This document shows positions 11,003 through 20,742 of a DNA stretch of 64,000 nucleotides, piece after piece. The notes under the pieces were generated by a model that saw nothing but the letters and a program-made list of their open reading frames with translations, had not been told where the DNA came from and did not search any database. Source of the stretch: Spinacia oleracea (lineage: Eukaryota > Streptophyta > Magnoliopsida > Caryophyllales > Amaranthaceae). Location: assembly GCF_020520425.1 (NCBI RefSeq), contig NC_079488.1, forward strand, positions 90,129,285 to 90,193,284, in the 5' to 3' direction. The stretch's first letter is position 1. Every line of letters starts with the position of its first letter. A program made the position numbers and the translations under genes.

Positions 11003-12304
11003 GTACAAGTTGTTGTTATTGATTTCTACAGCATTGAATTGGCAATTTTTATATTTTCATTTGAGTGATGTCCATGTGAGGTTGTGACGAAAATAACATA
11101 AATCAGGAACACAATGAAAACGCTCATCTAAATTTTCTTTTCAGATTATAAAATTGGCAATTATGGTGTAGTTTTAATTGAAATTCTCGTGGTTTAATCG
11201 AGTTTTATTGATTTCAGTTGTTGGGGTTTATAATTATTATTAACTCTACATGCAAGTATAGTGTCCAGTCATATTGGTCAGGAAAAATGGTTTATAAGAA
11301 AGTTTTATTGTCTACACTTTACAAATTATAGTCAAAGAATGGGAAATTAGCAGTTGGTCCCTTTTAAAACACTTGCCCATATGGTATAAAGAAAATTGGT
11401 GAACAGCAGAGGAATTAAGACAGTACTACAATGATATCTATCTAAGAAAAATAAAATAGTCATGTATTTCATTGTGAGAAGAGAATAAACAAAAGTTATG
11501 TCTAGGAGCACAAAAACTCTAATATGCAGAATCGTTAATGTTCACTGGTAAACTTTAAGTACACAATTTAACTACTTTTTGATATTCAGCTGGAATATTC
11601 ATTTGCAAAAAAGGCAAGGACACTAGGCTGCTAAAGTTTGAAGGTGTTAGAAAATTGCAAAAGCAACCGAGATATTCCTGGGTTATAACACTATGGCTCC
11701 ATACATCTGACCCTAAACCTGCCTAAGACAGAAACCTTACTAGAGGTATCGATGCAATGGTAATGACCTCAGGCAGGTAATCAAACAGAACCCTGATATC
11801 TGTCAAATTGATATTAATTGGACTATGTACGCTATGAAATCTGGTAGATATATAACAACCCACCTAGAAAGGGAAATCAGATAAGTGAAAGAAGTTGAAT
11901 AAAGAAATTATAAAACTATTCAGAACTCTCACAACTGTATGAGAAGTGTAAAACTCATGGTTAGTTGGGCTTTTAGTTATTATTGTGTTCAGTTCTTATT
12001 TTCCCAAACCTTTGGGCAATACCGAAAATCATCTGATCGAGTATTCTTTGTGTAGCCTCATTAATCTATTAGTGCTATATGATGTTATGTGTACTTTTAG
12101 CAGAGTAATCTAGAGTAATCATTTTCAGTAGTCTCTTTTTAGTACTTTGGTTTCTTTTGGGATTCTTCTCAAAACAAGCTTGTTTTCTAATTTTATCAAA
12201 CTGGCATTTTTGGAAACAAGTGTCTTTAATGGTTTAATAATCTTAAGGTCTTCTCTGTTTTTTGTAGACTGAAAAAAGAGATGATAACCGTTTTCCATGT
12301 GCAG

Positions 12305-12420
12305 GCTTTAAGATTCTAGCATTCTTGCTCAATCAATTTGGAGGCAAAGTACCTGGCTCAATTCCCGAGATTAAGAATTTTGCGTTTACAAGATTCAAAG
12401 CTGAATACCACCTTTTTTGT
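12305..12420 (+). pseudogene. exon-like open piece inside CACTA
   Basis: After a TTTCCATGTGCAG acceptor, one frame stays open for about 38 codons ([20 protein letters not shown]) before a stop at about 12430. The region may be another exon of the captured gene, but its phase does not join simply to the earlier pieces and the family is unknown. Confidence 0.2.
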
Positions 12421-13949
12421 AAGGTTCGTTAGTGAAACCACCAACTTAGAATATTTAGAGAACCATACTTGCCTATTTATTAACACCATGACTGCTACTG
12501 CTACTGACTGCAACAGCTGGATGTGAATCTTCCAAATGCAGTCATAGTTTACAGTTCCTCAAGTTCAGTGCTGAGGAGTTTGTAGTTACTTGGTCAAGTG
12601 GAATTACGAGATGTTTTGGTGGACCTCAGGCAGGTAAGCAATACACACCAACAACATCCCCTCTCCGGATTAAGGTATGATCCCGAATTCTTTTATTACA
12701 GTTTCTGTTTAACTTTATAGAACTGAACATTACAAAATAGAACTGAACATAACATGTCAATTGAGTAGTGTTTGTGTTTTCAACATTTAACTACAATTCA
12801 ACATTGATGTCATAGTATTAGCATATTTTCCTATAAACTTAAGTTGATGAGAATTTAGAAGGCATTGATCTGTGTGCCACATGATGAAGCAATTTTCCTT
12901 CATTTAGATGTACACTTCTGCCTGCCCCGGTGTTACCTAATTCTCTAATCACCCCACGAAACGCGAACCAAATAAACGAATTATAACATGAAAACGGTAC
13001 AATTTTGGTCAAATTTAGCAAATTAGGTAGCGAAATGCGTACCTATATCCAGTCTCATACTAGCGAATCAGGTAACAGTGGCCCGCCCTTTACTAATTCT
13101 AAAAACTCAAAAAGAAGAAACTGAGAGAAGAATATAGAGAGTTGAGGAATCAATAATCATGCTGTTTGGTTTAAGGAATAAGAACTGCGAGAAAAAAAAT
13201 CCCAATTTTAGCTAACTAATTAGAAGAAATTACAGTGAGCTGCTAACTTTGTGTGTTGACTGAGAATAAAAATACCATGAAGGCGACTGGCTGATAGACC
13301 TCCGGTAACAAGAAAACAAGTGTCAGCAAGAGTCTGCACACAATTACACAAATTAAAACTTTGTTTATTAAGGGACACAAAAAATAAAGTTGTGGAATAG
13401 TACAGCTGGAAATTAATACCAGCAATTTACCTCACATAGATGGCGATTTCTCACGGCTGAAGCTTGATTACACTTGGTCTTTTCGTGGTTGCAAATCCAT
13501 CACAAGATCACAGTGTAATACTCCGCACAAGTATGCCAGACAATTTCCAAGGTTACATAAAGGACACATTAGAAATAGAAAATGAATTATGTTTATTAAT
13601 TTCAAACATCTAATAGAAAAGTGAAAAGAAGAAAGTCATCAACTGGTGCATAATGAAACAGTAGTACTGATAAATTTTTGTACCTGAAGACCATTTAACA
13701 ACAGAATATTTGAACTCATGTAATATATCACTTCTTTCAAAAGTTGTGCAAGCATATAGTACATAGCTCTATAAAAGCGCAACTACAAATCAAACTAGTG
13801 CCTTTTAGGTAATCAAGGAGATCTCTAGGCAGCATAGAAGCTGGCCATTGTAAAGGGGTTGAGATCTTGAAACTTATATCATTCTGCTAAGATATCCTGC
13901 ATTTTAATTAGGCTTATCTATACACCAAAGACTATCTAATTAGCCTGCT

Positions 13950-14265
13950 GCTGCACTGATGTTTCTGCAGGCGTTTGGTGTTGTTTTCAGCTGCACAGGT
14001 GCTGCTTCTTGCTGTTGCAGGGTGTGGGTTGTGCTCCTGGTGTGTGTAGGCTGTTCTGCAGGGAGTCCAGGTGCTGCAAGTCTTCAGGGAGTGTGGTGTT
14101 CGATTGCTGCTGTGTGCAATCTTGTGTTGTGTACCCTTTTATTGTGTCTCCTGTGTTTGGTTGTTAGGGAGTGGTCTGTACTCCTCTAACGTTTTCTGTT
14201 GTTTCGTTGTCTAGATGCTTTTGTTCATACCTTTTGGTATTAAATTTATGTTTTGGAGATAAATA
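13950..14265 (+). repeat. possible LINE 3' end fragment
   Basis: A T/G-rich stretch with many TTGTG and CTGCTG words ends in CATACCTTTTGGTATTAAAT. This resembles plant L1-type LINE 3' tails, whose end forms a small hairpin. No ORF2 remnant was seen. Confidence 0.25.
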
Positions 14266-14479
14266 GCTAGCTAATTTGATAGTTTGTACATGTGTAAACT
14301 TAATTTGATGATATGATATGATTTGGAGTGAGCTAAGTACGTATTATTGCATATATAATAGATATTAATATATAATCTTGTCATTTATAATTAATAGCAT
14401 CTGTTTGGTTTGGTTTTAATTAACTAGTTTCAGGTTGATTTTGCTTTGGGCAAAAATGAACCATTTAAAAAAAAATAAA

Positions 14480-14800
14480 AAATTAAATTCTCGACGCTTT
14501 ATAGTGTCAAAACATGATTCGCGCAAAAAATTGTTGGTAAGCACGCAAAAATATTACTACGCAGATGACCGTCGAGATATATGTAGCTACATCAAACACC
14601 GTCGAGATTTGCGACGCTGATTGGCGCCAAAAATATTCTGAAGACGACAAACACCGTCGAGATTCTCGACGCCGCGCGGCGTCGAGAATTTCTCTACGGC
14701 CAAATTCTCGACGCTGGCTTCGGGCGTCGAGAAAAATTTTCTCGACGCCCATAGGCGTCGAAAAATAGCCAAACAAGCGACGAAAAATGACGCGTTTTGT
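14480..14800. repeat. subterminal repeats of the CACTA element
   Basis: About ten copies of CGTCGAGA or TCTCGACG occur in both orientations, spaced every 20-40 bases. CACTA transposases bind such arrays. Similar words lie at 7875-7990 at the other end. Confidence 0.7.
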
Positions 14801-15040
14801 AGTAGTGCCTGTTCCGGATCGGGCTTTTTGTGCTCGCTTTCTGACGAGATTCATCATTCCATGTGGTTCTCCCGGGTCCTCGAGATTCATCATTCCATGT
14901 GGTTCTTGGGCGAGCGTGTAGCTCGTTGGTATAGTAGTGACATGATGGTTGTTCCTCATGACCCGTCACCGACGATGATGAATCTTGATCAGGCCTTCCG
15001 CGCTCGGGGTCGGCTATTTCTCATGAGATTGCACTAATCA

Positions 15041-15569
15041 TTTTGTAATTCGAAAAAAAATAATTTTCCAACAACCCATGATAAAATTTGATATGATTTT
15101 GTTTTAAATAAATTAATCAGAATAAAGAAAAAATTTATTCAATCTCATTCGTGCGTTGCACGTGACCTAACCTAATTAGTAATAAGATATACAACATCTA
15201 CGATGATTATCACAATCTGCAAACACATATTTAGAGAATTTGATACAAATTTTACAATCACAATAATTAATTGTAACCATACTCGAGCAAAACTCCAACT
15301 CCACCATTTCAAATTTGACACGGAAATTGTTTTTCGATGGTTCACATCTTTACGTGTAGAAATCTTCACAACTTCATTTTGTGTTATAATAGTCTGGATC
15401 CAATAATTGAAAAACCTTAAATCATTTTGAATCTAGATTGCTTCCCAAATACGCACAACCAACAAATAAAAAAGCACATACCAAATATGAAAATCAAAAC
15501 CCAAAAAAATAGGTGCAAAACTCTCATAGGACAGAACCAGGCAAATAAAACCTTTGAAATAAAGAATAA
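15041..15569. other. AT-rich intergenic DNA
   Basis: No gene is seen. A CGTGC-GTT-GCACG hairpin with AT-rich sequence after it (15150-15180) is reminiscent of a Helitron end but could not be supported. Confidence 0.4.
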
Positions 15570-15693
15570 GGCTCTGTTATGTTTGGCTTATTTTGACTTA
15601 TTTCAGACAAAATAAGTACAGATAAGTTTAGTTAAATTCGAATAAGTTCAAATAATATAAGTTCAGTCAAAATAAGTCCAATAAAACAGAGCC
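15570..15693. mobile_element. Tourist-like (PIF/Harbinger) MITE, 124 bp
   Basis: The ends are inverted: GGCTCTGTT...AACAGAGCC, with the longer match TTATTTTGAC / GTCAAAATAA further inside. TAA flanks both sides (15567-15569 and 15694-15696), the duplication typical of PIF/Harbinger elements. Confidence 0.7.
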
Positions 15694-15764
15694 TAAGCTA
15701 AAAACTAAGAAAAAAAAACGGTAGAAAATAGTCTTACATTTAGAGCAATTAACTATATCTAGCC

Positions 15765-16070
15765 TGGACCTGATCAAAAGGCTGGCCGTGCCGAAGGAAT
15801 AAAAATTTGTCCATTATGTCGGGCCGGGCCAAGCTTCGGGCCAAAATTTTGTGCCCAAAATCCGCTATTTCAGACCAAAATTAGCGGGCTTTTCGGGCCA
15901 TTTTTGGGCCGGGACAAATTTATAACTAAAATTGTTGTTTTACGTTGCCCAAAGCCCACACTTTTTTAAAAAAGTTCAAATTGGGCCCGAAAACGGGTTG
16001 GATCATTCTGCCCAAAACCCGCAAAATATCGGGCCGGATCAACGGGTCGGGTCCATGATGATCAACTCTA
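15765..16070. mobile_element. hAT-type MITE, GC-rich word family (copy 2)
   Basis: The 306-bp element lies between perfect 8-bp duplications ATCTAGCC (15757-15764 and 16071-16078). The left end is TGGACCTGATCA; the inverse of the right end is TAGAGTTGATCA. The interior is full of GGGCC, CCCGAA and AGCGGGC words. It is the same subfamily as 25500-25756 but in the opposite orientation. Confidence 0.88.
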
Positions 16071-16373
16071 ATCTAGCCTAAACGACCAAGAAAATTAGAA
16101 CCCTATGGGAGAATTTTTGTACCAGACTCTCAGAGAGGAGAGGGCGGCTAACCTGTTCTTAGTCATAATAGTTACTTGGTGACCAATAGGGTATGTAGTT
16201 AGTAGTAGTAGTGGTGAAAGTGGAAGACTACACCAAAATAAGTGGTAATAATTCAATTTAGTGATCTACTACTTATATAAAAAATGGACATCGTGTTGAA
16301 TCCAATACGTCTTATTAAAATTGGAAGTTAGTAAATTATGACCAATGAAAAACCCAAAACTTGTTTTTTCCAC

Positions 16374-16382
16374 TATAAAAGG
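16374..16382 (+). promoter_or_regulatory. TATA box of the plus-strand GLP gene
   Basis: TATAAAAGG lies 76-84 bases before the ATG at 16458, matching the layout of the other GLP promoter. Confidence 0.65.
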
Positions 16383-16457
16383 ATCAAATATTTGTCCATC
16401 CTATGATATCCTTAACCTTAATTAAACTAGTTCAATCCAAAGCTTAAACCCTTAAAT

Positions 16458-19400
16458 ATGTCACCTAAAAATACTAATATCCTTGTTTACATTGTTCTTC
16501 TAGTCGTTGCTTCCTACGTTGCTTATGCAACTGATCCAAATCAGCTACAAGATTTCTGTGTTGGAGTTAATAACCCCATTGATGGATGTAATGTTTTCTA
16601 TCTACTATTTCAATATTTTTACCTTTTCACTTGCCATAGTAATTTTACTTCTCCTTTTCCATAGTACTATTGAAAATCCTTATATGCAATACCTAATTGT
16701 AAAGATGGCCGTGGGCCGAGCCGGGCTTCGTGCCGAGCCCACAGGCCGTGGGCCTAACCGGGCCGGACACAATCTAGGCCCACGTTGTATCGTATCGGGC
16801 CGGGCTGAAAAGTTCAAAACAAGGCCTAGGCCCGGCACGAGCCCACGAGCTTTCGTGTCGGGTCGGCCCGGTCCGTCGTGCCTAAGGCTAATTTTACAAA
16901 ATTTTGCGCGTTTTGTCTTGTCGAGTCGTGCCGTGCCTTGTCGTGCTTTTTCCAAAAAGTTAAGGCCCAGGCACGGCCCACGACTTCGTGCCCGTGACAG
17001 GCCGGACTTTTTTCGTGCCGGGTCGGATCGGGCTTCACAACCATCTTTACCTAATTGCACACACTGATTATGATGGGAAGTTCCAGTGATGAGAAGGGAA
17101 GAAGGAAGCTATTATCCCCAAATAAGAGTAATAATTACTTATGGTATGGTAGGTAATAATTACCCCCACAACGAGGGTAACTATTCCCCATTCCATTATA
17201 TTCCTTTTCTTTTTTTCCTTACCAATAATATACTTCTTCTGTTCTTATTTTTATGACACAATTGAGTTTTTGACACTATCTACACAAACTCATTTGACTA
17301 TCTATTGTGATTTATACTTAAGAAAAAACATAATCGTGTGGGGTCTTTTAGATTCGTCTCAAAAATATTTGTTTTAATATCAACTTTTTATAATTTTTTC
17401 TTATCCATAATTGAAGATATTAATATTTGAATCGTGTATCGGGAACCATGTCCAAATAATTGTGTCACATAAAAAAGAACAGAGGAAGTATTGTTGTAAC
17501 ACAACCTTTTTTAGAGGTTTTGCCACCATGTCATCCCCTTTATCATCACCTTTAAATTTAATCACCTTAATTTGGATGAGTATGAAAAAGTCTTAACAAA
17601 AATTAATTAAATATTAATAGAAAGCTGACATGGCATATGAGAAAAGTCTGAAGATAAGACGCCCTTGATATTGCTCTAAGATAACCTTAATATTTACTCC
17701 GTTCCAATATTATTGCACCATGTATATTAATTATGTCAAAGAATTTTGGTAGTGAGTAAAAAGAAGACAGGGAAAGACAAAAATACAAATTACCCATGTG
17801 ATTACAAGCATTGAACAAATCAGGAAGAGTTAAGAGGTAAGGGGTATATTGGAAATTTGGGGTGTGAACAACTATTTTATTTCTTATAATGGAAATGATA
17901 CAATAATATTTGTGAAACTTTTTTAAAGGTAAATGGTGTAATAATATTGGAACAGACGATGTATATCAATTAAAGTTATATATTTTTATAATTAAAGTTA
18001 TAAATACTCCACCTGTCCCGAAATATTTAAACCGCTTTTCTTATAAAGCCGTCCCGGATTACTTGCACATTTTCTATAAATGGTAAAATTTTATTAATAT
18101 TATATCAACTACCCATTCACATGTCACTGTGTGGTCCATGCACCCTCCCCTACCCCTTACCCCATTTGAAAAGTTGACACATATCCCTATCTATATTAAA
18201 AAATACCACACCACTACAAAAAAAAGCTCATATAGCGACGGACCAAATCCGTCTCTAAATTGGTCAAATCCGTTGATATTGGTGCTTAGGGACGGATTTA
18301 GGGACGGATTACATTCGTTATTAAAAACCTTGTCGCTTATTCAATTTAGGGACCAATTCCATAAATTCCGTATCTAATATTTAGAGACGGATTTTTGAAT
18401 CCGTCCCTATATTTAGAGATGGATTCAAAAATCCTTCCCTAAATTTAGGGACAGATTCAAAAATACGTCTCTAAAATTTAGGGACGGATTTTAAATCTGT
18501 CTCTAAATTTAGCAAGTAAAAATAATTGCTACCTATTGTTAGATGTTCGGTTCAACTCGGTCCCATTACTGGTTTGAAATCTCGCTTTGGTCAACCCGGT
18601 CTAGCTTTGCAAGGGGAAGGGATAAGGGGAATCGAACTTGTGACCTCAAAGTCACAAGGAGAAACTCCAACCAACTACACCAAGTACAACTTGTATACTT
18701 CTATGTGTGATTTAACATTACGTCTCTAAATTAGGGGCGGATTTAAAATTCCGTCCCTAATTTAAAGAAATTGCTAAAACACATTAGGGAAGGATTTTTT
18801 TTAATTCTGTCTCTAATTTAGATCTAACTTTCTACGAAGAGTCTATGAGAAATTGCTCGTGGACTTTACGTGTTGAAATTGCTAAAACACATTAGGGACG
18901 GATTTTGAAATCCGTTCCTAACTTAGAGACGGTTTTTGAAATTCGTCCCTAACATAGAGATGGATTATGGAATTCGTCCCTAACTTAGACACGGATTTTG
19001 GAATCCATCCCTAACTTAGAGATGGATTTCGAAATCCGTCCCTAACTTAGAGATGGGTTTTAAACCGTCCCTAACTTAGACACGGATTTTGAAATCCGTC
19101 CCTAAATTAGAGACGGATTTATAAATCCCTCGAAAAAAGTATATCCGTCTCTAAATAAATTTAGAGACGGATGATGAGTATTCAATCTCTAAATTAGAAA
19201 CGGTTATAAGTCCGTTGCTATACAAGATAGATTTTTTTTGTAGTGCACTATCAAGTATCAACTACCATCTAATTAAATAGTAAGTTAATTACTTTGTATT
19301 AAATTATGTGTCGGTCAAACTGATTCAAGTATTCCGGGACGAAGGGAATATTATATAAACGGTATATTTGAAATATTGTATGCATGGTGTGCAGAATGTT

Positions 19401-20032
19401 GAAACATATGAGTAAATTTATGACGAGTTTGGCTTAGAAATACGATATTTTAATGTTGTTATTGAAAATTGAAAATGACAGTGTTTGTGAACGGATTGTT
19501 CTGTAAGAATCCAATGGTGGTGAAAGCGGAGGACTTCTATTTCCAAGGGCTAGACAAGGCAGGAAACACAAACAACCAAGTAGGGTCGAATGTGACACGA
19601 GTTACAGCAATGAATCTTCCAGGATTAAACACACTGGGTATATCATTAGCTAGAATTGACGTAGCACCTTATGGTGTTAACACTCCCCACCATCATCCTC
19701 GTGCCACAGAGATCCTTACAGTACTTGAAGGAACTTTCTATGCTGGTTTCATAACTTCTAATTTGCAGAATGGTGAAAACAAGTTATTTACAAAGATACT
19801 TAACAAAGGAGATGTTTTTATATTTCCTCAAGGTCTCATTCATTTTGAGTCTAATATTGGTCATACTCCTGCTGTTGCACTTTCTGCCTTTAGCAGCCAA
19901 AATCCTGGTGTTGTTACTATTGCTGCTGCTACTTTTGGGGCTAACCCACCTATCTCTGTCGATGTTCTAAGCAGGGCTTTTCAACTCAATCCAGTTATAG
20001 TAAAGAACCTTCAGTCACGCAGATTTGAATGA
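16458..20032 (+). CDS. germin-like protein (cupin), two exons with a transposon-filled intron
   Basis: Exon 1 is 16458-16587 and exon 2 is 19482-20032, giving about 226 residues. The intron begins GTAATG and ends ATGACAG, and splits the codon after its first base as in the sister gene. Residues 1-24 are a signal peptide ([17 protein letters not shown]), followed by [14 protein letters not shown]. The cupin motifs are intact: HHHPRATE (His, His, Glu metal ligands) and [16 protein letters not shown] (fourth ligand His). Cysteines in DFC and FCK should form the conserved disulfide. It is a secreted Mn-binding apoplast protein of unknown precise activity. The 2.9-kb intron is mostly transposons, yet the borders and frame are sound, so the gene is probably functional if splicing copes. 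An ATG at 19469 inside intron sequence is not the real start. Confidence 0.93.
16700..17049. mobile_element. hAT-type MITE, GC-rich word family (copy 3)
   Basis: The ends are TAAAGATGGCCG and, inverted, TAAAGATGGTTG. Perfect 8-bp duplications CCTAATTG flank it (16692-16699 and 17050-17057). The 350-bp interior is made almost wholly of GGGCC, GGCCCGG, TCGTGCC and CGGGC words. Long frames cross it on both strands, but these follow from stop-poor GC-rich DNA and are not genes. Confidence 0.9.
17233..17488. mobile_element. Stowaway-type MITE
   Basis: TA flanks the element. The left end CTTCTTCTGTTCTTATTTTT and the inverted right end CTTCCTCTGTTCTTTTTTAT match, as expected for Tc1/mariner-derived Stowaway elements. 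Confidence 0.75.
17697..17961. mobile_element. Stowaway-type MITE
   Basis: The left end is CTCCGTTCCAATATTATTGC and the right end, inverted, is CATCGTCTGTTCCAATATTA, with TA on both sides. Confidence 0.72.
18212..19245. mobile_element. small CACTA-type element with internal repeats
   Basis: The ends are CACTACAAAAAAAAGCTCAT and, inverted, CACTACAAAAAAAATCTATC. The 3-bp duplication CAC flanks it (18209-18211 and 19246-19248). Except for the middle, it consists of dozens of imperfect copies of GACGGATTTTGAAATCCGTC-like units ending in CCCTAA or TTAGAG. No protein is encoded. Confidence 0.85.
18520..18715 (-). mobile_element. tRNA-related SINE-like insertion
   Basis: Read on the minus strand, an A-box-like TAGTTGGTTGG (18667-18677) is followed by a B-box-like GTTCGATTCC (18628-18637), 30 bases apart, as in tRNA-derived RNA polymerase III promoters. 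The block has no GACGGATT repeats, unlike the CACTA sequence on either side, so it was probably inserted. No poly(A) tail or duplication could be fixed, so the borders are approximate. Confidence 0.5.
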
Positions 20033-20742
20033 CATAGCGGATTAATAACCATGTCATTTGTATGTTCTTGGTTTAACATTATCGTACTACACTACACCGT
20101 TGGTTGAATAAAACGTAGTGATATCACATTTGCCAGTTGAATTTATGAATTTGAAATCCCAACAACAACAATTACATTGATGATTATTTGATGCTTGTCC
20201 ATAACAATTCAATTTCATTATTTAAACCTATATTTTCCCTAAAATTCATTTTGATTGAGAGTAATAGAAAAAACAAACGAATAATAGAGAGAATTGAAAC
20301 TCATTCGCAAATGTTGATTCGACCCACTCATCACGTCACTAGTAATGTGCACCTATCTAAAGGAAATGACCCTTAAAGAGTTAAAGTTCGGATTACCATA
20401 AAAAAATTTATAATTAGGATTATTAAAAAAAAACCACCTAAAGTTGAGATTATTCTAGTCAATTTTATCCCCCTGTATTATATACATCTGAATTTGATTT
20501 AATTTCCAAATAATAACAAAATTCAATAGATTCTCTTTGGTTTAATGTAGCACAGGAAGCCAGTTTGGGTTTGATTACAAATGTACAAATGCAATGAAAC
20601 AAATTTTAAAATCGCGTTTGTGAATATTCTTACAATAGTGTTTACATGGACTTACAACTAAGAGTCAAAATCAAGTGTTGATGCTATAAAAGTAATAAAA
20701 AAGAAAGAATATAAATTTAGAGCATCGAATAAATTAGAGGTC
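20033..20742. other. intergenic region between convergent genes
   Basis: It contains the 3' regions of the GLP gene (AATAAA at 20107-20112) and of the glycosyltransferase-like gene. No further gene is seen. Confidence 0.6.

Larger units (their letters stand above)
7851..14807. mobile_element. CACTA (En/Spm-type) transposon, non-autonomous, about 7 kb
   Basis: The left end is CACTACTACAAAATACGCC and the right end is the inverse, ...GCGTTTTGTAGTAGTG. A 3-bp duplication CCT flanks it (7848-7850 and 14808-14810), as expected for CACTA. The outer 150-300 bases at each end repeat TCTCGACGCC / GGCGTCGAGA words, the usual subterminal transposase sites. No transposase frame is present. The interior resembles host gene pieces with introns (see 8653-11002 and 12305-12420), a possible SINE tail near 9300 and a possible LINE tail near 14200. 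Confidence 0.9.
18007..19348. mobile_element. Stowaway-type MITE interrupted by a CACTA element
   Basis: The left end CTCCACCTGTCCCGAAATAT and the inverted right end TTCCCTTCGTCCCGGAATAC pair up, with TA on both sides (18005-18006 and 19349-19350). Its own sequence is only about 0.3 kb; the remaining 1034 bp are the inserted CACTA element. Confidence 0.7.
16588..19481 (+). other. expanded intron of the plus-strand GLP gene
   Basis: 2894 bp against 569 bp in the sister gene. About 2.2 kb is recognisable mobile DNA: hAT-type MITE 16700-17049, Stowaways 17233-17488 and 17697-17961, and a Stowaway 18007-19348 broken by a CACTA element that itself contains a SINE-like sequence. Confidence 0.9.

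Noticed and set aside
14507..14969. 150-codon minus-strand frame
   Set aside because: It runs through the inverted TCTCGACG repeats and across the CACTA border, so it cannot be one gene.
15136..15182. Possible third Helitron end (CGTGC-GTT-GCACG then CTAA/T)
   Set aside because: No matching 5' TC start was found and the ending is less typical than the CTAG ends at 31574 and 54064.
16507..17067. 186-codon plus-strand frame and 126-codon minus-strand frame
   Set aside because: Both cross the GC-rich hAT-type element within an intron; composition alone explains the lack of stops.
19469..19481. ATG at 19469 as start of the second germin-like gene
   Set aside because: It lies in intron sequence before the acceptor; exon 1 with signal peptide at 16458 fits the family and the sister gene.
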